From NCBI GenBank assembly GCA_011125455.1, contig VKHO01000025.1, positions 62,001 to 126,000 of the forward strand: DNA of 64,000 nt, in the 5' to 3' direction. The translations under genes and the position numbers were made by a program. Every line of letters begins with the position of its first letter. Positions within the stretch are counted from its first letter, which is position 1. The DNA is from Chlamydiales bacterium STE3. Its GTDB lineage: Bacteria > Chlamydiota > Chlamydiia > Chlamydiales > Parachlamydiaceae. The notes under the pieces are model-generated. The model did no database searches and was not told the DNA's origin. It saw nothing but the letters and a program-made list of their open reading frames with translations. Below are positions 1 through 8,046 of this stretch, piece after piece.

Positions 1-2
1 TG

Positions 3-1847
3 AAAGGACCACATCAAGCTCTTGCGGCTACAGTTAATGGGATAACGAAAGATTTATCCACAACTTTAATCGATGGTGACTCTGTCGTCTTGTTAAATTT
101 TGATGATGCTGAAGGAAAATCTGTTTATTGGCATACCTCAGCACACGTTCTCGCTCAAGCTATCCTAAGGCTATGGCCTGAAGCTAAACCGACAATCGGG
201 CCACCCATTGAAAATGGATTTTACTATGATTTCGCTAATCTCACTATTTCTGATAGCGATTTCGATAAAATCGAAAAGGAAATGCAAGCTATCGTCCAGG
301 AAAATTACATTTCCCAAAGAGAGCAGTTTAGTTCAAAAGCAGAAGCTTTAGAGGCCTTTAAGGATAATAAGTACAAATGCGAACTGATCGAAGGCTTTGA
401 TGTCAATGAACCGTTAACAGGTTATCGACAAGGCGAATTTTTTGATTTGTGCCGAGGCCCCCATTTGCACAACCTGGGTAAAATTAAAGCGCTAAAGGTT
501 CTTAAAACATCGGGAGCTTATTGGCGTGGAGATGCAAATAATGAAATGCTCACACGCGTTTACGCTGTCACCTACCCCGACCGCAAGCTGCTGAAAGATT
601 ACCTCACTTTCCTTGAGGAAGCAAAAAAACGCGATCATAAAGTCCTTGGACCTCACCTCGACCTCTTTTCCCTTAAAGAAGAAGCTCCTGGAATGCCCTT
701 CATTCATCCTAAAGGGTTACTCGTCTGGAACACATTACTGGATTTCCTGCGAAGTGCACTTCAAAAGGATGGTTACATTGAGATTAAAACCCCTACTATG
801 ATGAGTAAAGAGCTTTGGGAACTTTCGGGCCACTGGAAGAATTACCGCCAAAATATGTTTACTTCTGAGATCGAAAATCGCGAGTTTGCTATTAAGCCAA
901 TGAATTGTCCTGGCTGCATGCTTTTTTACAAAAGCCATAACCATAGCTACCGTGAATTGCCTTTAAGGGTTGCCGAAATCGGGAATGTGCACCGGTTTGA
1001 ACCTTCAGGCTCTCTCTCCGGTTTATTTAGAGTACGCAGCTTCCACCAAGATGATGCGCACATTTTTATGAAACCTGAAGATATCGAAAGTGAAATCATC
1101 AAAGTATTGCAGTTTGCGGATAAAATTTATTCAGCCTTTGGTTTGAGTTACCACCTAGAACTTTCCACCAAACCAGAAGCCAACACGATTGGATCGGATG
1201 AGGACTGGCGCATTGCTACCGCAGGCTTAAAAGGAGCTTTAGACAAAACGGGGAAGGCTTATCGCATTAATGAGGGCGATGGGGCATTCTATGGCCCAAA
1301 GATTGACTTTCATATCAAAGACGCTTTGAACAGAACCTGGCAATGCGGCACGATTCAGCTCGATATGGCCTTACCCGAAAAGTTTGAACTGGAGTACACA
1401 GATCGCGATGGCAGCCGGAAAAGACCTATTATGATCCATAGGGCAATCTTTGGCTCCATTGAACGCTTCTTTGGCATTCTTATCGAGCACTTTGCTGGAA
1501 AATTCCCTCTTTGGTTGAGCCCTAATCAAGTGCGGATTTTGACAGTAGCCGATCGACATGAAGAGTATGCTTACGAAGTTGCCCAAAAAATTCGAGAAGC
1601 AGGACTCCACGTAGAAGTCGATGCGGCCCAAGAATCTATCTCTAAAAAAGTCAGAAATGCTCAGCTTAGCCAATCTAACTACATTCTAACCGTTGGGGAC
1701 CAAGAAGTGGCCAACAAGACTGTAAGCCTAAGAACAAGAGACAATAAGGTACATGGCGAAGTGCAAGTACCCAATTTTCTTGAATCTCTTCTTACGGAAA
1801 AAATAGGGCGTCATTTAAATTCCTCTTTTAGCGACAAAAAGGATTAA
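3..1847 (+). CDS. thrS: Threonyl-tRNA synthetase (5' end outside window)
   Basis: Charges tRNA-Thr with threonine in the cytoplasm and edits mis-charged serine. The frame is open from base 3, so the start codon and the beginning of the TGS domain lie left of the window. Visible in order are the end of the TGS domain, the editing domain (HTSAH near visible residue 44 and LCRGPHLH further on), and the class II core with motif 2 (NVHRFEPSG). Zinc ligands are the first Cys of MNCPGC, the His of QDDAH and the His of MIHRA in motif 3 (RPIMIHRAIFGSIERF). The anticodon-binding domain follows. The stop lies 2 bases before a ParA gene, so the two are probably co-transcribed, as in C. trachomatis (CT581-CT582). 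The TTG at base 90 is not the start, because conserved TGS sequence continues upstream of it. Confidence 0.97.
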   Translation, partial: KGPHQALAATVNGITKDLSTTLIDGDSVVLLNFDDAEGKSVYWHTSAHVLAQAILRLWPEAKPTIGPPIENGFYYDFANLTISDSDFDKIEKEMQAIVQENYISQREQFSSKAEALEAFKDNKYKCELIEGFDVNEPLTGYRQGEFFDLCRGPHLHNLGKIKALKVLKTSGAYWRGDANNEMLTRVYAVTYPDRKLLKDYLTFLEEAKKRDHKVLGPHLDLFSLKEEAPGMPFIHPKGLLVWNTLLDFLRSALQKDGYIEIKTPTMMSKELWELSGHWKNYRQNMFTSEIENREFAIKPMNCPGCMLFYKSHNHSYRELPLRVAEIGNVHRFEPSGSLSGLFRVRSFHQDDAHIFMKPEDIESEIIKVLQFADKIYSAFGLSYHLELSTKPEANTIGSDEDWRIATAGLKGALDKTGKAYRINEGDGAFYGPKIDFHIKDALNRTWQCGTIQLDMALPEKFELEYTDRDGSRKRPIMIHRAIFGSIERFFGILIEHFAGKFPLWLSPNQVRILTVADRHEEYAYEVAQKIREAGLHVEVDAAQESISKKVRNAQLSQSNYILTVGDQEVANKTVSLRTRDNKVHGEVQVPNFLESLLTEKIGRHLNSSFSDKKD

Positions 1848-1849
1848 CT

Positions 1850-2602
1850 ATGCACACCATTGCGATCAGCAGCTTTAAGGGAGGTACAGCAAAGACCTCC
1901 ACAGCGCTACACTTAGGTGCCGCTTTATGTAAATTCAACAAAAAAAAGGTTTTGCTTGTGGACTTTGATGCCCAAGCTAACCTTACAACGGGATTAGGGT
2001 TTGATCCCGACGAAAATGACAGCATTGCACCAGTGTTGCAAAATACAAAGGACATTCACGAGGTAATCAAAAAAACGGCAATTCCTCATCTTGATCTTAT
2101 TCCCGCTGATACTTGGCTAGAGAGGGTTGAAGTGACTGGAGCTTTAGCCTCAGACCGCTATTCTCACGAAAGATTAAGCCACTTGTTAAAGCCATTAAAC
2201 TATGACATCGTGATCATCGACACTCCCCCATCCCTCTGCTGGCTAACCGAATCAGCTTTAATCGCATCTCAACACACCCTCGTCTGCGCCACACCTGAAT
2301 TTTATAGTGTAAAGGGCTTAGAGAGGCTTTCTCAATTTGTCACAAGCATTGGACAGCGTCACTCCCTTGAAGTTCTAGGGGTTTTGCTTTCTTTTTGGAA
2401 TCAAAGAGGGAAGAGCAACGAGGCTTTCCTTGATGTGATTGAAAAGACATTTCCAAAGAAGCTATTGAACGTTAAGGTGCGTCGAGATATTGCTGTTTCA
2501 GAAGCTTCTATCATCGGTAAACCGCTCTTTGAAACGAGCCCAAAAAGCCGAGCGGCCGATGATTACAAATTGCTTTCAAAAGAGATTCTAAAAAGATTGT
2601 AA
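1850..2602 (+). CDS. parA: ParA/MinD-family partitioning ATPase
   Basis: A 250-residue deviant Walker A ATPase of the ParA/Soj type, expected to bind DNA dynamically and drive chromosome partitioning. The P-loop KGGTAKTS is at residues 10-17 with the signature lysine of the family, followed by switch I (DFDAQANLTTGLG) and a Walker B-like strand ending in IIDTPPS. There is no N-terminal helix-turn-helix, so this is the short chromosomal type. It starts 2 bases after thrS and is followed by a pGP6-D-like gene. This trio is a Chlamydiae hallmark (CT581-CT583) and resembles the pgp5-pgp6 pair of the chlamydial plasmid. No ParB is visible nearby. Confidence 0.93.
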   Translation: MHTIAISSFKGGTAKTSTALHLGAALCKFNKKKVLLVDFDAQANLTTGLGFDPDENDSIAPVLQNTKDIHEVIKKTAIPHLDLIPADTWLERVEVTGALASDRYSHERLSHLLKPLNYDIVIIDTPPSLCWLTESALIASQHTLVCATPEFYSVKGLERLSQFVTSIGQRHSLEVLGVLLSFWNQRGKSNEAFLDVIEKTFPKKLLNVKVRRDIAVSEASIIGKPLFETSPKSRAADDYKLLSKEILKRL

Positions 2603-2660
2603 AGCTGCTTTACATTCATGTATCTTTGCAACATAAACTATTTTTCTGTAGGGGTTTGTT

Positions 2661-3395
2661 ATGGCCGATGTGAATGCACTTCTTACTCAAAGACTGAATA
2701 AGAAAGAAAACTCTTCTAAAATGGCCGCTATGGCAGAGAGATCAGCAAATGGAAACCTAACAAGTTTTTCAGGGGTATTTAATGTTGCTGAACTCTCCTC
2801 TCTCGAGCAGGAAAACCTTAGACAGCTTCTTAGTGATTACAGCATCGATAAGGCCAATGAATTAGATAAAGACCTAAACTCTCTCATCTTTATCACATCA
2901 GAAGTGAAGGCGATCAATAATCAAGCCGCTTTATTACACGGTGAAAGAATAAAGAAAGCTCAAACTCTTTTTAAAAAATACCGTGATGGGGCATTTACAG
3001 CATGGCTCATGACCACTTATGGAAATCGGCAAACCCCTTATAACTTGCTACAATATTATGAGTTTTACATAGCTCTTCCTAAGCTTCTGCAAACCAAAAT
3101 TGAAGAGATGCCAAGGCAAGCGATCTACACCTTAGCCAGCCGCGAAGGGCCGTTGGAGCAAAAAATTCAGCTTATTAAAAATTCTTTTGGCCAATCGAAA
3201 ACGGAGCTCTTACAGAGCATAAGAGAACTTTTTCCCTTAAGAGCAATGGATAAGCGCGCCGCCAACCCCGGTGATCAGGCTATCAACGCCTTGACCAAAC
3301 TGTGTGCCTTTATCACTAAAAACAGAAAGAAATTGACAAAAATCCAAAAACAGACTCTTCTTAATCTTACGGAGAAACTCCAAAAAATCCTTTAA
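2661..3395 (+). CDS. pGP6-D-like protein (CT583 family)
   Basis: A 244-residue soluble, basic, helix-rich protein. Length, position directly after ParA and overall character match the chlamydial plasmid protein pGP6-D and its chromosomal homologue CT583, whose biochemical function is not established. It was assigned mainly by synteny and general resemblance. The central part (residues about 105-200) has a run of helical segments with conserved aromatic residues (YNLLQYYEFYIALP) that could form a DNA-binding or partner-binding fold. A GGGG ribosome-binding site lies about 7 bases before the ATG. The 58-base gap from parA may hold a promoter, but no clear -35/-10 pair is seen. Confidence 0.85.
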   Translation: MADVNALLTQRLNKKENSSKMAAMAERSANGNLTSFSGVFNVAELSSLEQENLRQLLSDYSIDKANELDKDLNSLIFITSEVKAINNQAALLHGERIKKAQTLFKKYRDGAFTAWLMTTYGNRQTPYNLLQYYEFYIALPKLLQTKIEEMPRQAIYTLASREGPLEQKIQLIKNSFGQSKTELLQSIRELFPLRAMDKRAANPGDQAINALTKLCAFITKNRKKLTKIQKQTLLNLTEKLQKIL

Positions 3396-3411
3396 CGCTT
3401 AAGGAGCATGT

Positions 3412-3612
3412 ATGTTTGGAACAGGAGAGTTAGTTCTTATTCTAGGAGCAGTCCTTCTATTGTTTGGGGGAAAAAGGCTCCCAGAATTTGCTAGAAACCT
3501 CGGGATAGGGATTCGTGAATTCAAAAAAGCCTGTAATGGTGAAGAAGGGGAATCTAAATTGCAACCCATCCCGATCGAAGACGAGCAAGTAGCCAAAAAA
3601 GACGAGGAATAA
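3412..3612 (+). CDS. tatA: Sec-independent translocase subunit TatA
   Basis: A 66-residue pore-forming subunit of the twin-arginine translocase in the inner membrane. It has the expected short N-terminal membrane helix with a polar residue near its start (MFGTGELVLILGAVLLLFG), a glycine/lysine hinge (GGKRLPEFAR) and an amphipathic helix (LGIGIREFKKA), then a charged tail. An AAGGAG ribosome-binding site precedes the ATG. It abuts tatC directly, making a minimal two-gene Tat system. No separate TatB is seen here, as in organisms with a bifunctional TatA. Confidence 0.93.
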   Translation: MFGTGELVLILGAVLLLFGGKRLPEFARNLGIGIREFKKACNGEEGESKLQPIPIEDEQVAKKDEE

Positions 3613-4545
3613 TTGTCTGATCGTGAGGGGAATGATACGGCTTTAAAACCTTTTTGGAGCCATATTGAAGACTTAAGAATCCTAATTATACGTTGTTTTT
3701 TTGTCATCTTAACCGGCGCAGTACTGAGTTTCTTTTTTTCTGACCACCTTATTCTTCTTCTTAAACAGGCCATCCCTCAGGCTCTAAATGGAAATGTTGT
3801 TAAACAAGTACTGGAGATTGAAAAGCATTTTAATCCCTCCAACTCTTTTGTGACGATAGACCTCCCGTTCCCTACTGAAATTCGCTTTGCCTCTAAGGGT
3901 GCCACTCCTCTTGGTTCTAATCGCTATACTCTAGCCCCCAAAGCTTACCTAGAGGTAGCTCGCCCAAAAGAACCTGCTACTTTATTTTTGCTAAGTCCAA
4001 CCGAGGGCTTTACAACGATTCTTAAGCTTTCCTTTTGGATGGGCGCTCTTTGTACAGTTCCTTTCTGGATTTATCTGATTTTAAAATTTATTGAACCCGG
4101 GCTCATTGCCCAGGAAAAAGCGCAGCTTGTCCCTACAGCATTCCTCTCCTTGGCATTAGCTTTGCTCGGGTTAGCGATAGCCTATTGCGTGACACTGCCC
4201 CTTTCTAACCACTATCTTTTTTCCTTCAACCAAGGGATTGGAGAAAACCATTGGGGTTTATCTTACTATATTGACTACGTGCTCACTTTTCTATTTGGTC
4301 ATGGTGTAGCCTTTGCTTCTGCTAGCTTGCTTTTCCTAGCCGTTTATTACCAATGGATTTCAGCAGCTCGGCTCGCAGCCCATAGAAGGCATGTTATCAT
4401 TGCTATTTTAGTACTAAGCGCTTTATTAACGCCTCCGGATGTGCTCAGCCAAATCATGCTAGCCTTGCCATTGATGCTGGTGTTTGAAATAGTTCTACTT
4501 TATGCGAAGATATCAGAGAGAAAGAAAGCTAGCATAAGGCCCTAA
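3613..4545 (+). CDS. tatC: Sec-independent translocase subunit TatC
   Basis: A 310-residue multi-spanning membrane receptor that recognises twin-arginine signal peptides. It starts with TTG immediately after the tatA stop. Family landmarks include LLSPTEGFTT in the second half of the first periplasmic region, FIEPGL after helix 2, and TPPDVLSQ before the final helices. TatC is usually about 250 residues. The excess comes from roughly 60-70 additional residues between helix 1 and LLSPTEGF (residues about 40-110). The stop codon lies in the loop of a strong terminator shared with recA. A likely client within the window is the twin-arginine Rieske protein at 35.7 kb. Confidence 0.93.
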   Translation: MSDREGNDTALKPFWSHIEDLRILIIRCFFVILTGAVLSFFFSDHLILLLKQAIPQALNGNVVKQVLEIEKHFNPSNSFVTIDLPFPTEIRFASKGATPLGSNRYTLAPKAYLEVARPKEPATLFLLSPTEGFTTILKLSFWMGALCTVPFWIYLILKFIEPGLIAQEKAQLVPTAFLSLALALLGLAIAYCVTLPLSNHYLFSFNQGIGENHWGLSYYIDYVLTFLFGHGVAFASASLLFLAVYYQWISAARLAAHRRHVIIAILVLSALLTPPDVLSQIMLALPLMLVFEIVLLYAKISERKKASIRP

Positions 4546-4565
4546 AGTGGCCTTATGCTAGCTTT
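4525..4565. terminator. Bidirectional terminator between tatC and recA
   Basis: Perfect 17-bp inverted repeat (4525-4541 and 4549-4565) with a 7-base loop that contains the tatC stop codon. On the minus strand the hairpin is followed by a T-rich tract (TTTCTTTCTC), suitable for ending recA transcripts. On the plus strand the downstream tail is less U-rich. The position between convergent genes fits a two-way terminator. Confidence 0.85.
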
Positions 4566-4573
4566 AGAGAGAA

Positions 4574-5638
4574 TTAGATTTCGACAAGATCTTCAATTTC
4601 TTCAGTTTTTGAAGGCTTAACAGGAGCAGCCGTTTTCCCCTTGATTTGTTCGATAATTTGAGCCTCGATTTCATCCAAAAGCTTAGCATTGTTTTTAAGC
4701 TCTTCGCGGACAGCTTCTCTTCCTTGTCCCAATCGTTGCCCTTTATAGCTAAACCAGGTTCCTTTTTTATCGACAATATTCATCTCCGTTCCGAGATCAA
4801 TAGCGGTTCCTGTTCTAGAGATCCCTTCATTAAACATGATATCGAACTCGGCAATTTGGAACGGCGGAGCCATTTTGTTCTTTACCACCTTGACTTTCAC
4901 ACGATTGCCAACCTCTGTGCCTTCATTATTCTTAATTCCTGCCGTGCGGCGGATATCTAGGCGGATTGAGGAGTAAAATTTAAGGGCTCGCCCGCCTGTT
5001 GTTGTCTCAGGATTTCCGTACATCACGCCAATTTTTTCACGAATTTGGTTAATAAAAATCGCACAGGTGTTGCTCTTAGAAAGCGCCGCAGTCAGCTTGC
5101 GCAATGCTTGTGACATTAAACGCGCTTGAAGGCCCACAAAACTATCGCCGATGTCACCTTCTAATTCCGATTTTGGCACCAAGGCGGCCACAGAGTCGAT
5201 AACAATAACATCTACAGCATTAGAACGAGCTAAAGTCTCTGCAATGTTTAGTGCTTCTTCTCCAGAATCGGGCTGAGAGATAAGCAAGTCATCGATTTTT
5301 ACACCGATTTTTGTAGCGTAAGCTGGGTCTAGAGCATGTTCAGCATCAATATAGGCTGCAAGGCCCCCATTTTTTTGGGCATTCGCAACGATATGGATGG
5401 CAAGAGTCGATTTTCCGGATGATTCTGGACCGAAAATTTCCACGACTCGACCTCTTGGGACACCACCAATTCCGAGGGCTGCGTCCAATGTTAAGGAACC
5501 AGTTCGAATTGTTGAAATTTCGCGCTCCGAAGAGTGCTTTCCGAAAGACATAATTGCACCTTCACCAAACTGTTTGCGAATATGCGCGACAGCTAGATCT
5601 AAAGCTTTTTTTCTCTCTGCATCGTGAGTTTGAGCCAT
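4574..5638 (-). CDS. recA: Recombinase RecA
   Basis: A 354-residue ATP-dependent strand-exchange protein for homologous recombination and repair. It has Walker A (GPESSGKST, near residue 69), Walker B ([12 protein letters not shown]), the L1/L2 DNA-binding loops ([21 protein letters not shown]) and a C-terminal acidic tail. Length and motifs are fully typical. The start is well placed, with a GGAGG Shine-Dalgarno 5 bases before ATG. Unlike C. trachomatis, where recA is next to ygfA (CT650-CT649), here the two genes are about 14 kb apart. Confidence 0.98.
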   Translation of the reverse strand: MAQTHDAERKKALDLAVAHIRKQFGEGAIMSFGKHSSEREISTIRTGSLTLDAALGIGGVPRGRVVEIFGPESSGKSTLAIHIVANAQKNGGLAAYIDAEHALDPAYATKIGVKIDDLLISQPDSGEEALNIAETLARSNAVDVIVIDSVAALVPKSELEGDIGDSFVGLQARLMSQALRKLTAALSKSNTCAIFINQIREKIGVMYGNPETTTGGRALKFYSSIRLDIRRTAGIKNNEGTEVGNRVKVKVVKNKMAPPFQIAEFDIMFNEGISRTGTAIDLGTEMNIVDKKGTWFSYKGQRLGQGREAVREELKNNAKLLDEIEAQIIEQIKGKTAAPVKPSKTEEIEDLVEI

Positions 5639-5929
5639 AAAAACCTCCGTAATGTTACAAATAGGATATCAGATTGACACCCAGCTTTCACCTAAATTCT
5701 GCACCAAAAAAGGTAAAATTTTTCCATGTAAAAAAGAGGGTGAATTAAGGAGACTGCGCAGCCATTTGCTCTACGAATCGCCTTAAATGAAGGCTCTGCA
5801 CTTTAAAAAGGAATCCCATTGAAAACCAACGGATTTGATAAAACTCTTCAGGAAAAAATAATCTTTATTCCACCCTCTTCTCTAGTTTCTTTTCTGACCA
5901 GGGGATCTACGATTGAATTCTATGTAAAC
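5639..5929. other. recA upstream region without gene
   Basis: Gene-free stretch of about 290 bases that must contain the recA promoter. A 9-bp inverted repeat (AAGAGGGTG near 5735, CACCCTCTT near 5873) encloses a second dyad (TTAAGG/CCTTAA), so the region could fold as nested stems. No convincing -35/-10 boxes, RNA gene or LexA-type operator was recognised. Confidence 0.4.
5644..5648 (-). promoter_or_regulatory. Strong recA ribosome-binding site
   Basis: GGAGG on the minus strand, 5 bases upstream of the recA ATG at 5638. It fixes the recA start. Confidence 0.8.
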
Positions 5930-6445
5930 TCATGATAAACCAATATTCCGGTAAATTTTTTTAATAAAAGGCTCTTTTATTGCCCGGTATTTTTCACCAT
6001 TTTCTTCTGCCAGAAAGACCGCCTGTTTTTTTATTTCCTCGTATTCTAGGATAGCTTCTGGATGGCTCCTAAGATAATCCCTAAAGCCTATAAGGCCTTT
6101 CCAATCTTGGCTCTCCGGAAAGGTTAGATGAATGTGGTATCTTCGCCATTCGCGTTCACAATCAGGAAGAAAAGTAACAAAATAGAGTCGATCAGGGGTA
6201 CTAAAATCTGGTTTAAAAGTGTAGCCAAGCAGTTGAAGAGGCCTTATCAGAGACTTCATCTCTCGTTGATCAATCGCTATAGCGATATCGATAATGCCCT
6301 TTCCACCTAAAAGGGGAACTGCTGTGCTCCCGACATGTTCAATAAGCAGAGGCCGATTAACAGATCTTTCTATGCGTTGGCACTCTTTTTGAAAAAGATC
6401 TGGGAATGTTGAGCTGTAAGGTTGAAAAAGATATTTTTGATTCAT
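5930..6445 (-). CDS. GrpB/UPF0157 nucleotidyltransferase-fold protein
   Basis: A 171-residue soluble protein of the GrpB (UPF0157) family, which has a minimal nucleotidyltransferase fold. The hallmark is near residues 38-57: HVGSTAVPLLGGKGIIDIAI (GS motif followed by an acidic residue in the next strand). A second conserved part (RYHIHLTFPES, DWKGLIGFRDYLRSHP) is typical of the family. The physiological substrate is not known for most members. It appears to be a single-gene unit, with about 140 bases to the next minus-strand gene. Family assignment is secure, function is not. Confidence 0.9.
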   Translation of the reverse strand: MNQKYLFQPYSSTFPDLFQKECQRIERSVNRPLLIEHVGSTAVPLLGGKGIIDIAIAIDQREMKSLIRPLQLLGYTFKPDFSTPDRLYFVTFLPDCEREWRRYHIHLTFPESQDWKGLIGFRDYLRSHPEAILEYEEIKKQAVFLAEENGEKYRAIKEPFIKKIYRNIGLS

Positions 6446-6586
6446 TTTATTTAAAGGGGGAAAGCAATGTAAGCTACTTTCCCAAAGAATTTATCGCATT
6501 TGGCTAAAAAAACGATCCAGCCCCAGCTCTCTGGTTAAATCTGTCCTTCAGCGATCTTATTGGCTTGATTGTGGCCGCATCGACTC

Positions 6587-7150
6587 TTAAACAAAAACGC
6601 CTAGCCTTTTTGCATACTGCCATTTCTCATCAGATTGCCCAAATTCTAAATTGAATTTCCCGGGATTTTCGTAGAGTGAACTAGGACAAGCCTTTAAGGT
6701 TTTTGGCATTTCTATGCGCGCAAGAGTTAGATGGGGCCGAAAGCTCTCTTGAATGGCATTGTGAATTTTCAGATCATAGCTTTTTAAAATTTCTACAGCA
6801 ATATGGTGGACGGCCATGAGTGGTGAACTTGGGTCCTCTTTATTTACCGATATTTCTACCCAAGTTGTGCCTTCATAAGGTCCAGCCCCTTCTTTATAAA
6901 TAACTTCAGTAAATGCTGGAGAAAATGGAGCAAAGTTCTCTTCTTTTACCCTGCTACAAAATTCCAGCCAAACGCGGTTAGCTAAATCGGAAGACTCGCA
7001 ATCAAACTGCACGATCGTGATATGGGGGGAAGATGTGCCTTCTCCATTGAGTAGATAGCTTGGGTGGTGAGCAGAATAAAGTTGCTGAGAAGCTTCGACA
7101 TACTTAGCTCTCTGATCTACAGGAGGTGTAAGAACAATAGTGTAAGGCAT
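6587..7150 (-). CDS. 2H phosphoesterase-like protein (LigT/2'-5' RNA ligase fold)
   Basis: A 187-residue protein with two HxTx motifs spaced as in the 2H phosphoesterase superfamily: HITIV near residue 39 and HLTLA near residue 143. Members act on 2',3'-cyclic or 1'',2''-cyclic phosphates of RNA or nucleotides, and the substrate here is unknown. The ATG at 7150 was chosen over one 45 bases upstream because a GGGAG ribosome-binding site lies about 6 bases before it and MPYTIVL begins the first strand of the fold. No operon partner is obvious. Confidence 0.82.
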   Translation of the reverse strand: MPYTIVLTPPVDQRAKYVEASQQLYSAHHPSYLLNGEGTSSPHITIVQFDCESSDLANRVWLEFCSRVKEENFAPFSPAFTEVIYKEGAGPYEGTTWVEISVNKEDPSSPLMAVHHIAVEILKSYDLKIHNAIQESFRPHLTLARIEMPKTLKACPSSLYENPGKFNLEFGQSDEKWQYAKRLGVFV

Positions 7151-7233
7151 GGATACTCCCAAGTTTATTTTTAATAAGGGAATCATGTTTTGCAAAAAAT
7201 TTCAACAAGTTAGGGGAAGAATTATTTTTTATT

Positions 7234-8046
7234 TTAATGTTGAAAAACTTCAATAGAAGGCAATTCTTTATGAGAAAAAAGAATCTTGGAAGCTTTCGAA
7301 AAATCTTGGTTTGTCGTGAATGGGTTGGGTATTGCGATGACTTGCATTCCTGCGTCTGCTGCTGCATCTACACCTGCTTTTGTGTCTTCAAAGACAAGAC
7401 AACATTTGGGTGAGACGTTTAAGCGCTTGGAAGCTTCGATGTAAATATAGGGCTTTGGCTTATTTATACCTTCTACGTCTACATAATTCTCTAAATCTTC
7501 AGTTCCCGAAATGATGAGATCAAAGGCTTCTTCTAATCCAATGTGGCGCAAATTAATAAGAATCTCTTCTCTTGGAGCTGAAGAAGCAAGAGCTAAGGAT
7601 ATTCCAAGTTTGTTTTTTTCTTTGGACAAACAACGGACAAAATCAACCATTGGCTGAATGGCTACTACTCCTTGTCCTTGCAGCAATCTGTATTTAGAAT
7701 TTTTCCATTCGATAATTTGACAAGGTAACTTTACAGCTTTCGCTTTTTCAATCATTTTAAGAATATTTTCAGAACTATGTCCAATAAGAGGCTTATAATC
7801 TTCGATGGTAAAATCTATATTCTTGCTGGCTAAAACCTCTTGCCACGCCAAAAATTTTAAATACTCTGTATCTACCAAAACGCCATCGCAATCAAAAATC
7901 ACAGCATGGATGCCTTGATAAAGATCTGCGTTCACGGAGAAAAAAGAAAGGCCAGCCGCAAGTATAAAGACAATTAAACAGAAGTTGCATCTAATAAAAA
8001 GGTCAGAAAAAAGCGTATTTACTGCTGTCAATACCCCAAAAACCAT
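7234..8046 (-). CDS. HAD-superfamily hydrolase, probably exported
   Basis: A 270-residue haloacid-dehalogenase-type phosphatase/phosphoglucomutase-like protein. Motif I is FDCDGVLVDT (near residue 51, with the nucleophile and acid/base Asp pair). Motif II is in LALASSA, and motifs III/IV are around NKPKPYIYIEAS and VFEDTKAGVDAA. The first roughly 42 residues are an unusual addition: a hydrophobic stretch (CLIVFILAAGLSFFS) followed by VNAD, which looks like a signal peptide with a cleavage site. The gene overlaps the end of the preceding exported-protein gene by 19 bases, so translation is probably coupled. HAD enzymes are mostly cytoplasmic, so export is the notable inference. Confidence 0.85.
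   Translation of the reverse strand: MVFGVLTAVNTLFSDLFIRCNFCLIVFILAAGLSFFSVNADLYQGIHAVIFDCDGVLVDTEYLKFLAWQEVLASKNIDFTIEDYKPLIGHSSENILKMIEKAKAVKLPCQIIEWKNSKYRLLQGQGVVAIQPMVDFVRCLSKEKNKLGISLALASSAPREEILINLRHIGLEEAFDLIISGTEDLENYVDVEGINKPKPYIYIEASKRLNVSPKCCLVFEDTKAGVDAAADAGMQVIAIPNPFTTNQDFSKASKILFSHKELPSIEVFQH

Noticed and set aside
54-62. Perfect DnaA-box match TTATCCACA
   Set aside because: It lies inside thrS coding sequence as ordinary codons and is single.
1371-1673. 100-codon minus-strand frame within thrS
   Set aside because: Antisense of the conserved class II motif 3 and anticodon-binding region.
3399-3773. 124-codon minus-strand frame across tatA/tatC
   Set aside because: Antisense of two clear genes, low-complexity composition, and no ribosome-binding site.
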